Below, piece by piece: positions 52,599-61,524 of a DNA stretch of 64,000 nt. The position numbers and the translations under genes are program-made. Position 1 is the stretch's first letter, and every line of letters starts with the position of its first letter. The notes under the pieces are model-generated. The model was not told where the DNA came from. It did not search any database and saw nothing but the letters and a program-made list of their open reading frames with translations. This DNA comes from Microlunatus panaciterrae (GTDB lineage: Bacteria; Actinomycetota; Actinomycetes; Propionibacteriales; Propionibacteriaceae): NCBI RefSeq assembly GCF_016907535.1, contig NZ_JAFBCF010000001.1, positions 496,001 to 560,000 on the forward strand, written 5' to 3'.

Positions 52599-54182
52599 TC
52601 AGCGCGGCTGCATCACGTCGAAGCGGAGGTGTCGGGCCGGCGGTGCCAGCAGCGGCGACCGCTCCCGGCCGACCCACAGCACCGGCTGGCCGTCGGTGGC
52701 CCGGGCCAGCTGCCATCGCCGACGCAGCACCAGCCCGCCGACCGGCACCGTCGCCGGGTCGATCGCATGTACGGGCTGGGCCCCGCCGAGCCGTGGGTCG
52801 GTGAGCAGCCGCGCGGCCGGTTCCGGCTCCATCAGGGCCGCTTCGGCGCCGGTGTAGTCGACCAACCGGGACTGCAGGAACCGCCGTCGGCCCTCGAACT
52901 CGTCCAGCTGGTACGGGTGCCAGTACGGCACGGCGTCGCTGCCCAGCAGGTAGCGGTAGTCCTGCACCGGCACGTTGACCGGATCGGCGCGAGGCGGCAG
53001 CGGCAGCCCGCCCCGCTCCTCGACCGACGGGGTCCGGACGTCGCGGCTGTTGACCCGGCGCTCCACCGCCCACAGCAGGTTGGAGTACTCGTCGACGCCG
53101 AGGATGACCTCCTCCAACACCGCGCCACTCAGCGGACCGACCGCGGTCGGCCACACCAGCAGGGTGTTGAAGTCTGCACCCTCGGCCTGATCGGTGCGGA
53201 ACAGCGACCAGTCCGTCGGCGGTGCCAGCTCCGGGGAGGCGGCGCTGGACCATTCCTCGCCGAACCCGTCCAGCACCGTCACCGCCTGGAGCGTGACCGC
53301 GTGGCCGGCCTCGGTGTCGATCGGGAACAGGAACCACTCGGTGCCGTGCGTCGACAGCAGGTCGGTCAGCAGCATGCTCGCGAAGTGGCTCCGGTCGGGC
53401 GGGTAGCCGCCCAGGTCCACCGCCGCGTCCTCGATCTGCCAGTACCGTGCGTGCGGTGCGCCCGGATAGGTCAGCTGGGCCGGGAACACGCTGACCGTGC
53501 CGGCGACGGGCTCCGCTGCGGCCTCGGCGAACGGGCGGTCGCCGTCAACGGTGTACCAGTCCACCCGCCCCCCGTCATGACGCTCGACGGTGAAGGTGTG
53601 CTCGGCGCACCGGAACTCGGCCTGGTAGCACAGCTGGTCCGGCAACCAGGCGTCGTCGGGTTCGACCGCCGGGATCTCGGCGAACGGAGCCTCCGGAATG
53701 CCGAGCTCGGCGCGGCGGCGCCAGAGCTGCCAGCCGTCCAGGTAGCCGACCCCGTCGGCGTCTGAGCTGAAGGCGTCGTACGGGGCCGGCAGGTCGGTCC
53801 CGTAGGCCCGGCTGCCGGGCGGCGGCCGGCGCAGGTAGCACTCCGCGGGCAGCGCTGCGGCGTCGACGAAGGCGCGGAACCGGGCGCCGTAGCGGATCCG
53901 CCGGCCGATCGTCCACCAGTCCCCCGGCTCCGACTCGATGATGGCCTCCGGGGGTACCCGGGTGGGGTCCCAGCGCGGGTCTCCGCCGACCGGGTCCAGC
54001 CTTCGCCGGGCGACGGTGGCCCGCACCCGGACCGGCGAGCCGGCGTCCTCCCCCTGCAGCTCGCCCAGCTGCCACTGCCGGCCCAGGAACCACACCGGGT
54101 CGGCGACCTCGGCGGCCACTCCACGGTCGAAGTCCCGCTGCGGCTGGCGCGGCTCCAGCCGCAGATGATGGTCGAAGTACAT
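52599..54182 (-). CDS. Large uncharacterised protein of the DUF6603-associated cluster (527 aa)
   Basis: 527 residues from ATG 54182, with GAGGGGGAC upstream. It begins MYFDHHLRLEPRQPQRDFDR and contains DPVWFLGRQWQLGELQGEDA, which I recognise as a recurring signature of otherwise undescribed bacterial proteins. The remainder is rich in Trp, Tyr and beta-type segments, with no signal peptide, membrane segment or catalytic motif. It is the last gene of the minus-strand run and follows the 1544-residue gene by ten bases. Function is unknown. Its strong gene linkage suggests it forms part of one assembly with the three genes upstream. Confidence 0.82.
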   Translation of the reverse strand: MYFDHHLRLEPRQPQRDFDRGVAAEVADPVWFLGRQWQLGELQGEDAGSPVRVRATVARRRLDPVGGDPRWDPTRVPPEAIIESEPGDWWTIGRRIRYGARFRAFVDAAALPAECYLRRPPPGSRAYGTDLPAPYDAFSSDADGVGYLDGWQLWRRRAELGIPEAPFAEIPAVEPDDAWLPDQLCYQAEFRCAEHTFTVERHDGGRVDWYTVDGDRPFAEAAAEPVAGTVSVFPAQLTYPGAPHARYWQIEDAAVDLGGYPPDRSHFASMLLTDLLSTHGTEWFLFPIDTEAGHAVTLQAVTVLDGFGEEWSSAASPELAPPTDWSLFRTDQAEGADFNTLLVWPTAVGPLSGAVLEEVILGVDEYSNLLWAVERRVNSRDVRTPSVEERGGLPLPPRADPVNVPVQDYRYLLGSDAVPYWHPYQLDEFEGRRRFLQSRLVDYTGAEAALMEPEPAARLLTDPRLGGAQPVHAIDPATVPVGGLVLRRRWQLARATDGQPVLWVGRERSPLLAPPARHLRFDVMQPR

Positions 54183-54192
54183 GCCGTCCCCC

Positions 54193-57100
54193 TCAGAAGT
54201 CCAGCCGGGTGCTGTCGCTGAGCAGCGCGCGGTTCCACGGCTCCGGGGTGCTGAGCATCGCCAGCGGCAGCACCGGCGCGAGCTCACCCAGGTCCTCGAC
54301 CGCCACCATCCGCGCCTTCGCCAGCTCGCGGGTCTCCCGGACGACGTCGAGCAGCACGTCGGTGCCCGTCTGCTGGTCCAGCACCGGCGGCACCGCGACC
54401 AGGACGGCCTGCGGCGCGCGGGCGCCGGGGGCGTTGAAGTGGAACGCCGCCTGGGTGGTGTGCCGCGGCTCCGGTACGGTCTCGCCCCAGCTGTCGATGG
54501 TCCCGACGGCGACCTCGGCGGCCTCGAACACGCCATCGGTGCCATACGCGGCGATCAGCCTCGACGGCTGCGCGGCGGCGCCGCCGGTCCGGCGGGCCCG
54601 GTTGTCGATCACCGGCTGTTTCTGCCACGGGTCGTCCGGCCGGTTGGCGTAGCAGGTCAGGCCGGCGAAGTGCTCGGGCGGCGGCGAACGCAGCGGCTCC
54701 AGCTGGAGTGCCTCCAGCCTCGCCAGCCGGCTCCGCACCGGCGCCAGCACCGTCAGCCACTGCTCGTCGAGGTCGGGTGCGGGCCGCAGCGGCCGGTCCG
54801 GCTCATAGGACGTCAGCGCCGCGGAGTCCACCCGGCCCAGCACCGCCAGACCGCCCTCCGGTGCCGCCAGCGCGCTGATCGTCTCGGCGATCTCGGCCGC
54901 CGCCGGCTGGGTGGACCGGCCGGCGGCGTTCGGGGCCGCCTCCGCCGCCGCAGCCGTGTCGAGGAAGCTCTGCGCCTTGTCCAGCCGGGCCTGCAGGGCC
55001 TCCCGCGCCGCGGCCGCCCGGTCGGCCGGCGAGAGTGAGCGGTCGATGGTGGCGATACCCCAGCGCAGGGCCAGCCGGAGGGCCGCCTCCGCCTGCACCG
55101 GGTCGGCCAGCTGGTCGGCCAGCGCCGAGCCTGCCGTCAGCAGTGTCCGCAACCGGGTCAGCAGCTCCTGGCGTACCGCCAGGTCTGCCGCCTCGGCCGC
55201 TGTAGGGGCGGCGGCTGGGGCGGTCTCGGTGGGCAGGTGCAGGTCGGCGAACTGGAACGGCTTCCCGGCCAGGGCCGCCACCAGGTCCCGGCCGAGCCGG
55301 TGGTCGTCGGCTCGGGTGGCTGCCGGCGCAGCAACATCGAGGTCATAGGCATCCGGCTGGGCCGCGGCGACCCCGTCGAGCATGCGCTGCCCAGCTGCGA
55401 AGCCCAGCTTGTCCGGCGGGTACAGCATGGCGTCCATCACAGTCAGGCCCAGGTCGGCCAGCGATACCGTGCTGGCCTCGGCGACCGGCAGCGGCGCCGG
55501 TACCGGCGCACCCTCAGGCGGCTCAGCTGCGGCCGGTCGGAGCCCCTGCACCTGCCCGGTCCACTGCCACGACTCGGCCGGGCCGAACAGCTCCTCCAGG
55601 TAGCCGGCCACCGACCCGTCGGCGACCGCCGCCGGATGCACGTCCGCCGCCCCCCCGGCACCCGGCTCGTCGGCTGGCCGGTACGGCAGTGCGGCCAGCA
55701 GCGTGGACATCACGCTCTGTCCCGCACGGACCGTCTGCACCACCTCGAGGTCCGGCGGCCCGGCGAACCCGGCGGCTGCGTCCATGGTCGACGACGCCGC
55801 CTCGAACCGTCGGGTGACCGCCTGCTGGACCCCCTGGGCCACCAGCAGGTCGGAGTAGGCGTCCAGCGCATCGGCCCAGAGCTGCAACCGGCCGCGCTGG
55901 GCCTCGGTCAACCAGGCCGGCAGGCCGCCGGTCGACAGCAGCTCCAGTACGCGTTCCCCGTCACAGACCGTGAACCGGTCCGGGTCGGCCGTCCGCGCGG
56001 GGGCGACGTCCTCCCGCAGCTCACGGATGTGCACGGCATCGTCGACGATCGCCTCCACCCGGCGCCCGAGCACCTCCCGCAGATGGGAGCCCATCGCCAC
56101 CTCGGTGCCCAGCTCGGCGGCCATCCGTATCCGCCGGGAGGTGAGGCTCATCTGCCAGGCCGAGCCGGCGCCGCCGTCGAACGATCGTTCCGCGAGATAG
56201 CGGTCGCGCAGGATGATCGAGGTGACCACCTGGGCGTGGGACGGCGCGTGCAGCAACCCGCCGGGTTTGGGGCCGGGCCTGCCGAAGTAGGGCTTCTCCA
56301 CCCAGCCGTAGATGCCGAGCTGATGCGCGGTGGTGGGGTCGGCCCGCAACGTCGACAACCGCCGCCACGCGACGGCGGTGGCGAACGGGTCGAGCCGGGT
56401 CGCCGAGGTGTCGAGCAGGTTGCTGAACAGCCATTCCAGCCGCTCGACCAGCAGCCGCAGGGTGGCCTCGTCGTCGGGCGCGACCTGGGCCAGCTGGTCC
56501 TCGAGCATCCGCGCCAACAGCTCGACGCCCTCCCCGACCAGCTGGTAGGTGGACCCGGCCTCGGTCCGGGTGTCCACCGTCCCCTGGTCGGCCAGGGTGA
56601 GCTGCTCGGCCCACTGCCAATGGATCGGTCGCTGCGGGCCGAAGATGGGTTCGAGCCGCGGTCCGTCACCACCGTCCGGGATCGGCTGGGCCGCGACGGT
56701 GGCCGGGTCGGCCCGGGCCGCGTCGGCGCGGGCCTGCACCGAGGCCTGCAGCAGCAGCCGGATCAGCAGGCTGTCCGGGAACGCTCCCGGGAACAGCTCG
56801 ACCAGCTGGTGGCCGTCGAAGGCCAGGTTGCGCTGCAGCCGGCGGAGCAGGTCGACGGTGGCCGTCAGCCGGTCACGGAGCGTCATCCTCGCCACCTGGT
56901 CGGGCTCGAGCCCGGGAAAGACCGTCGGCACGATCAGCTGCAGGCCGCTGTCGCCGATCCCGCCGGTGGCCAGGTAGTAGCGCTGCGGCTCGTCACCACG
57001 AAGGGCGTTGGCCGGCTCGAACCTGGCCCGCAGCGCCTCGTGCAACCGGTCGTCCCGGTTGGGGTCGGCGCCGAGGGCGGCGGCCAGCAGCTGGTCGATC

Positions 57101-58827
57101 AGCCCCTCGGGGTCGAACGACTGGTAGCCATAGCCGGTCGCGGTCGGCGTCCGGGACACCAGCGTCACCAGCGCGTCGGGATCGGCCCCGATCGACGTCC
57201 CGCGCCGGCCGGCCGCGGCGGCCAGCCTCGGCCGGAGCTCCCGCAGCACCCGCACCAGCTCCGGTTCGACCCGGGCGACGTCGGCGTCGCGGGTCTCGAC
57301 CGGGTGCAGCTCCCAGCGATCCAACGAGGTGACCGGCAGCACGCCGTACGGCAGGTCACCGCTGCGCAACGGCAGCAGATGGCCCAGCGGGCGGACCCAG
57401 CCCGACATCCAGCGGGCCAGCGGGTGAACGCCGCCGCCCACACCCCAGACGTCCTTGAGCGGGTGGCCGAACAACGCCGGGAAGAGGCCGGCCTGCAGCA
57501 ACCGCCCGTATCCGTCGAAGTCGAACTGTGGCGTCGGGTAGAGGCCGATCGCATCGTCACGGCCGGTCAGCGCGCCGGAGTGCTCGGTCGTCTCGCCGAC
57601 GCCGGCGGCCGCCAGGTCCAGGCGTCGGCGCAGCAACTGGGCCCAGGTCTGCGGGTCCGCGCCGAGGTCGACCGCGGGCGCTCCGGCGACCGTGTTGGTG
57701 GCGGCACCGGGTTCCACGGCCGCCAGCTCGCCGGCGGCGGCCTTCGCAGCCCAGACCTCGGCCGGCGGGTCCGGGCTGAGGCCGAGGGCGTACAGCGCGT
57801 CGATCTGCTCCGGTGGCCGGGGCAGGTCACACTCGACGCCGACGCCGACGGCCTTGGCCGCCTCCCACGAGTTCCACCACGCGTCGGCATCGTCGCCGGG
57901 CAGGTCGAAGGCCAGGGCGGCACGGTCGACCGGGCGGCCGGTGCCGATCCGCTCCGACGTCTGGTCGGTCCAGGTCACCCAGATCTCGATCTGCTCCGGG
58001 AAGCCGACGACCCGGGCCGGATGGTGGCTGTCGTCGGCGACCACACCGTCCAGGTCCCGGCCGGCGGAGTCGGCCAGCATCCAGGCGGCTCTGGCCGGGG
58101 TGTGCTCGTTGCAGAGCCGCTGCCACAGTGCGCGCCCGGCCGTGCTGTCCAGGAACGCTGCCAGGGCCGCTGACGAGTCACCGCCGGCGGCCGCCCGGAC
58201 CTGGCGGAGTGCGCCGATCTCGGCACTGCTGAGTCCGGGCCGGTGACTGCTCACCGACATGGCGTCCGGCGTCACCCGGACCCAGACCTGTCCGCCCGGA
58301 GGGGCCCCCTTCTCGGGGTGGAACCGGGTCTCGATGGTGACCGGCAGCAGGACGGTGACACGGTTCAGTGGGGCGTCGGCGTCGCTCAGCGGTGGCCGGC
58401 TCTCCACCGGTTGCCCCAGCCACCAGCGCAGCCCCTCACCGAGCAGCTCGTCCAGGATGTCGCTGGTGACCCCGGGCGTGCTCCCCCAGACCTGGCGGCG
58501 GCGGGGGTTGGCGGCCACCACGGCCGCGATAGCCGCGGTCGTGGCCGGCGCCACCCCTCGGGCCAGGTAGACCGGGTCGGCGGCCAGCGCCTGGAGGACA
58601 TCGGCCCCGGTGGCCGTCGTGGCCGCCCACAGCACAGCGGCAGCCCGGAACGCGTCGTCGTCATGCTCACTCTCGGGAGCGCCGGTCAGCAGCGCACGGT
58701 CGGCGACCAGCTGGTCCAACCACAGTTGGGCCTGGGCATCCGGCGGGTCGGCGTTGGCGGCGGCCTGGGCAGCTGCGGTCGCCTCGTCGATCAGCGCCAG
58801 TCGGGCGTCCAGCAGCAGCGTGCTCAT
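54193..58827 (-). CDS. Giant uncharacterised protein of the DUF6603-associated cluster (1544 aa)
   Basis: 1544 residues from ATG 58827, which overlaps the upstream stop (ATGA). After a helical start, VTVLLPVTIETRFHPEKG and VWVRVTPDAMSVSSHRPGLS form a conserved-looking beta region. Around residue 500 there is RSGDLPYGVLPVTSLDRWEL, then a long Ala/Leu/Arg-rich helical middle (YGYQSFDPEGLIDQLLAAALG; PIHWQWAEQLTLADQG; YGWVEKPYFGRPGP). The C-terminal ~300 residues have FHFNAPGARAPQAVLVAVPP. There is no signal peptide, membrane segment or known domain. The size and mixed repeats look structural rather than enzymatic. No function can be assigned. Confidence 0.85.
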   Translation of the reverse strand: MSTLLLDARLALIDEATAAAQAAANADPPDAQAQLWLDQLVADRALLTGAPESEHDDDAFRAAAVLWAATTATGADVLQALAADPVYLARGVAPATTAAIAAVVAANPRRRQVWGSTPGVTSDILDELLGEGLRWWLGQPVESRPPLSDADAPLNRVTVLLPVTIETRFHPEKGAPPGGQVWVRVTPDAMSVSSHRPGLSSAEIGALRQVRAAAGGDSSAALAAFLDSTAGRALWQRLCNEHTPARAAWMLADSAGRDLDGVVADDSHHPARVVGFPEQIEIWVTWTDQTSERIGTGRPVDRAALAFDLPGDDADAWWNSWEAAKAVGVGVECDLPRPPEQIDALYALGLSPDPPAEVWAAKAAAGELAAVEPGAATNTVAGAPAVDLGADPQTWAQLLRRRLDLAAAGVGETTEHSGALTGRDDAIGLYPTPQFDFDGYGRLLQAGLFPALFGHPLKDVWGVGGGVHPLARWMSGWVRPLGHLLPLRSGDLPYGVLPVTSLDRWELHPVETRDADVARVEPELVRVLRELRPRLAAAAGRRGTSIGADPDALVTLVSRTPTATGYGYQSFDPEGLIDQLLAAALGADPNRDDRLHEALRARFEPANALRGDEPQRYYLATGGIGDSGLQLIVPTVFPGLEPDQVARMTLRDRLTATVDLLRRLQRNLAFDGHQLVELFPGAFPDSLLIRLLLQASVQARADAARADPATVAAQPIPDGGDGPRLEPIFGPQRPIHWQWAEQLTLADQGTVDTRTEAGSTYQLVGEGVELLARMLEDQLAQVAPDDEATLRLLVERLEWLFSNLLDTSATRLDPFATAVAWRRLSTLRADPTTAHQLGIYGWVEKPYFGRPGPKPGGLLHAPSHAQVVTSIILRDRYLAERSFDGGAGSAWQMSLTSRRIRMAAELGTEVAMGSHLREVLGRRVEAIVDDAVHIRELREDVAPARTADPDRFTVCDGERVLELLSTGGLPAWLTEAQRGRLQLWADALDAYSDLLVAQGVQQAVTRRFEAASSTMDAAAGFAGPPDLEVVQTVRAGQSVMSTLLAALPYRPADEPGAGGAADVHPAAVADGSVAGYLEELFGPAESWQWTGQVQGLRPAAAEPPEGAPVPAPLPVAEASTVSLADLGLTVMDAMLYPPDKLGFAAGQRMLDGVAAAQPDAYDLDVAAPAATRADDHRLGRDLVAALAGKPFQFADLHLPTETAPAAAPTAAEAADLAVRQELLTRLRTLLTAGSALADQLADPVQAEAALRLALRWGIATIDRSLSPADRAAAAREALQARLDKAQSFLDTAAAAEAAPNAAGRSTQPAAAEIAETISALAAPEGGLAVLGRVDSAALTSYEPDRPLRPAPDLDEQWLTVLAPVRSRLARLEALQLEPLRSPPPEHFAGLTCYANRPDDPWQKQPVIDNRARRTGGAAAQPSRLIAAYGTDGVFEAAEVAVGTIDSWGETVPEPRHTTQAAFHFNAPGARAPQAVLVAVPPVLDQQTGTDVLLDVVRETRELAKARMVAVEDLGELAPVLPLAMLSTPEPWNRALLSDSTRLDF

Positions 58828-61523
58828 CCCTCCAGCCCTTTCCAGTTCAGGTAGCTGCCGTCGATCGCCACCCGGGTCGGTGTGTCGATGACCGTTGCGG
58901 CGAAGGCACCCCCGTTGGCTGCGTTGGCTCCCAGGTCGTTGCGGAAGCGGAGCTCGGCCGGCGGCTCGTCCAGCACCACCCGGTACTGGGGTAGGTCGGT
59001 CGGGTCGATGTCGAAGATGAAGAAGGTCACATCGGCACCGATCGCCCCCTTGATCTTCGGTGCAATGGCCCGGCGTCCGGCGAAGTCGGGCTGCTCCAGG
59101 GTCAGCGCCCCCTCGTCGTCCTGCCGGGTCAGGTACACCAGCGTCGACGGGTACCGCCGGAACAGGTCGGTCCGGAACACCATCACCAGGTCGCGGTTGC
59201 CGGCCGGGTCGCCCGGGTCGAGCACCTGGTGGCTGTTGTCGCCGAGCCGGGTGTCCTGCCACAGGTGGAGGCCGCGGATGTCGTCCACTCTGCTGTCGGT
59301 GCGGTAGTCGAAGTTGCCCCAGAACCAGCGCAGCGGCGTGCAGTGCGGCGCGATCGCCAGGTTGCGCCAGCGCAGCTCCGCCAGCAGCTGGGTGTTCAGC
59401 CCGGTCAGCAGGGCGTCGACGAAGGCCGGGTTGGTCTCCATCGCCACCACCGCATCGGCCTCGAGCTTCTCGATGCCCGGCAGCAGCCACGGTTTGGCAT
59501 AGTCGCGGAGCGGCTTCCACACCTCGTAGTTCAGCCCGATGCACACCTCCGGCGGCTCCAGCCCGGTGATGTCGAGGCCACCGATCGTCGCCGCCACCCG
59601 GCCGATGGCGGGCGCGCCCGGGCCGAGCGGGTCGATCGCCCGGGTGGCCACCTCGGCCAGCCGACCGAGGTCCACCGGTCGGCAGCGACGTTCCGCGCCG
59701 TGGGTGCGGTGATCGAGCACACCGGTGATCGGATCCTCCGCACCGTGGTCGCCGTGCGGGTCCCGGCGGACCAGGAACGGCTCGACGACCTCGATCAGCT
59801 GCGGTCGGGTGACCACGTTCCCGTCATAGGGCGCCAGCCGCTCCCGCAGCCTGGGAAACACCCAGTCGCCGACGTCGAGGGCGTCCCGCAACGCCCCGTA
59901 CAGCCGCTCCGCCAGCTGGTCGGCACCGATCGGCTCACCACGCTCGACCACCTCGTCGATCACCTGGCGGACCTGCTCCGGCAGGTCGTCCAGGCCCAGC
60001 AACCGGTCCAGGCCCGGCAGGCCCAGGTCCCTGAGCAGGTCGTCCAGGCCGCCCGGCGTCGCCGGCGGCGCCGGCAGGCAGGCGTTGGCCGCGTCCATGA
60101 TGGCGCCCCGGTCCGAGCAGGCCGGGTCGGCGTGCTTGCCGATTCCGTCGCCGGGCCGGAAAGTCCTTCGGGCGGCAGTGGACAGGGCTGCGGCGGGCAA
60201 CGACCGGCCGGCGCCGGTGACCAGGGACAGGGCACTGACGCCGCTGGCAGCACCGTCGGTCGCCGGCAGCCGATCGAGCGTCGGGCCGAGCAGCACCAGC
60301 CGGTTCCGCGGGTCCGCCGGCAGCCGCCGCTTCCAGAGCGACCGCGCAGCGGTCAGCCCCAGCAGCAGCTGACGGACCCGCTGCCCGGCCTCGGCCAGCG
60401 CGCCGAGCTGCTGCCGGGCCGCGTCGACCAGCTCTTCCTGAGTCTGGATCGCCAGCCAGGCGCCCAACCCGGCGATGCCGCGGAAGCGCGGGTCGCCGTT
60501 GAGCAGCCGGCCCCAGTCGGTGGCCGCCGGTTCGTCGATCCAGGGGATGCCGTACACGGGCAGCCCGATGACCTTTCGCCGGGGATCGACCAACCGGGTG
60601 GTGACGGCCTGCAGGTCGGCCAGGATGTCCGGCGGTGCCGGGTCGGTGGCGACCGGCCAGGTGGTGGCGACGCCGGCGATTGGCCCGACGGCCAGCCCCG
60701 GGTCCGCCGCCAGCGAGGTGATGGCGCCGCGGACCTCCAGCGGGTCCTCGTCGGGGACCCGCTCGTAGGACAGCCGGGCACGTCCCAGACCGCCGACCTC
60801 GACCGCATGCAGCTGCGCGGCGAGCGTCTCGAAGTCGCCGGCACCGGTGGTCCAGTACTGCCAGGAGAAGTACGCCGGCAGCACTCCGCCCTCCGGCGCG
60901 CGCAGCTGGTCCCCCGGTCCGACCTCCCAGGCGTCCACCACCTGGCCCGACACCAGGGCGTAGGCGGGAACGACGACGGCGAGATACTCCCGGTTCGGCA
61001 GCAGGCCCGGGCCCTCCAGACCCCTCGGTGACAGCAGCCGGGACACCTGCCTGCCGGCATCGCTCATCTGGTGGGCCCACAGCCACGAGCTGCCCAGGTC
61101 ATGGGCGCGCAGCACGTCGTTCTTCTTGATCTTGACCATGGACCCGGCCAGCTCGAGCTCCTCGGTGGTGCCGGTGATCAACACCAGCCAGGGCCGTGGC
61201 TGGTCGGCGCCGTTGCGGCTGAGCTCGAAGCTGTAGCGCCAGGGCAGGTCGATGTCGGTGAAGTCGACATGCACCAGCTTGGTCGTCTCGGCGTCGCGGG
61301 TCCAGGGTTTCGGCGCTGTGCCGGCGATGGCCGACGCCTGCAGTCCAGCCGTGTCGGCGGGGCCCATCAGGTGCAGCACCAGCGGTTCGGCGCGAACGGC
61401 ACCGGACAGCGTGTCGCGCAGGGTCAGGTCGACCGAGACGACGGCGCGGCCGTTCTGTTTGCCGGTGACGTGTTCGAACAGTCCCGACCGTGCGTACGGG
61501 TGAAAAGTGAGCTCGGCTGCCAT
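58824..61523 (-). CDS. Large uncharacterised protein of the DUF6603-associated cluster (899 aa)
   Basis: 899 residues from ATG 61523, one base after the DUF6603 stop. The N-terminal ~300 residues are beta-rich (LTFHPYARSGLFEHVTGKQ; RAEPLVLHLMGP; PWLVLITGTTEELELAGS). Then come VYGIPWIDEPAATDW and DPRFRGIAGLGAWLAIQTQEELV, a linker, and a C-terminal part with APHCTPLRWFWGNFDYRTDS, DIRGLHLWQDTRLGDNSHQ and LVMVFRTDLFRRYPSTLVYL. These segments recur in bacterial hypothetical proteins but have no named function that I know. It is soluble, with no signal. It overlaps the 1544-residue gene by four bases. Confidence 0.85.
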   Translation of the reverse strand: MAAELTFHPYARSGLFEHVTGKQNGRAVVSVDLTLRDTLSGAVRAEPLVLHLMGPADTAGLQASAIAGTAPKPWTRDAETTKLVHVDFTDIDLPWRYSFELSRNGADQPRPWLVLITGTTEELELAGSMVKIKKNDVLRAHDLGSSWLWAHQMSDAGRQVSRLLSPRGLEGPGLLPNREYLAVVVPAYALVSGQVVDAWEVGPGDQLRAPEGGVLPAYFSWQYWTTGAGDFETLAAQLHAVEVGGLGRARLSYERVPDEDPLEVRGAITSLAADPGLAVGPIAGVATTWPVATDPAPPDILADLQAVTTRLVDPRRKVIGLPVYGIPWIDEPAATDWGRLLNGDPRFRGIAGLGAWLAIQTQEELVDAARQQLGALAEAGQRVRQLLLGLTAARSLWKRRLPADPRNRLVLLGPTLDRLPATDGAASGVSALSLVTGAGRSLPAAALSTAARRTFRPGDGIGKHADPACSDRGAIMDAANACLPAPPATPGGLDDLLRDLGLPGLDRLLGLDDLPEQVRQVIDEVVERGEPIGADQLAERLYGALRDALDVGDWVFPRLRERLAPYDGNVVTRPQLIEVVEPFLVRRDPHGDHGAEDPITGVLDHRTHGAERRCRPVDLGRLAEVATRAIDPLGPGAPAIGRVAATIGGLDITGLEPPEVCIGLNYEVWKPLRDYAKPWLLPGIEKLEADAVVAMETNPAFVDALLTGLNTQLLAELRWRNLAIAPHCTPLRWFWGNFDYRTDSRVDDIRGLHLWQDTRLGDNSHQVLDPGDPAGNRDLVMVFRTDLFRRYPSTLVYLTRQDDEGALTLEQPDFAGRRAIAPKIKGAIGADVTFFIFDIDPTDLPQYRVVLDEPPAELRFRNDLGANAANGGAFAATVIDTPTRVAIDGSYLNWKGLEG

Positions 61524-61524
61524 C

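Noticed and set aside
55237-58173. Long plus-strand open frame opposite the 1544-residue gene
   Set aside because: It is rich in Arg/Gly/Gln/His/Pro as expected for antisense frames of GC-rich genes; the minus frame has tight coupling with its neighbours and ordinary composition.
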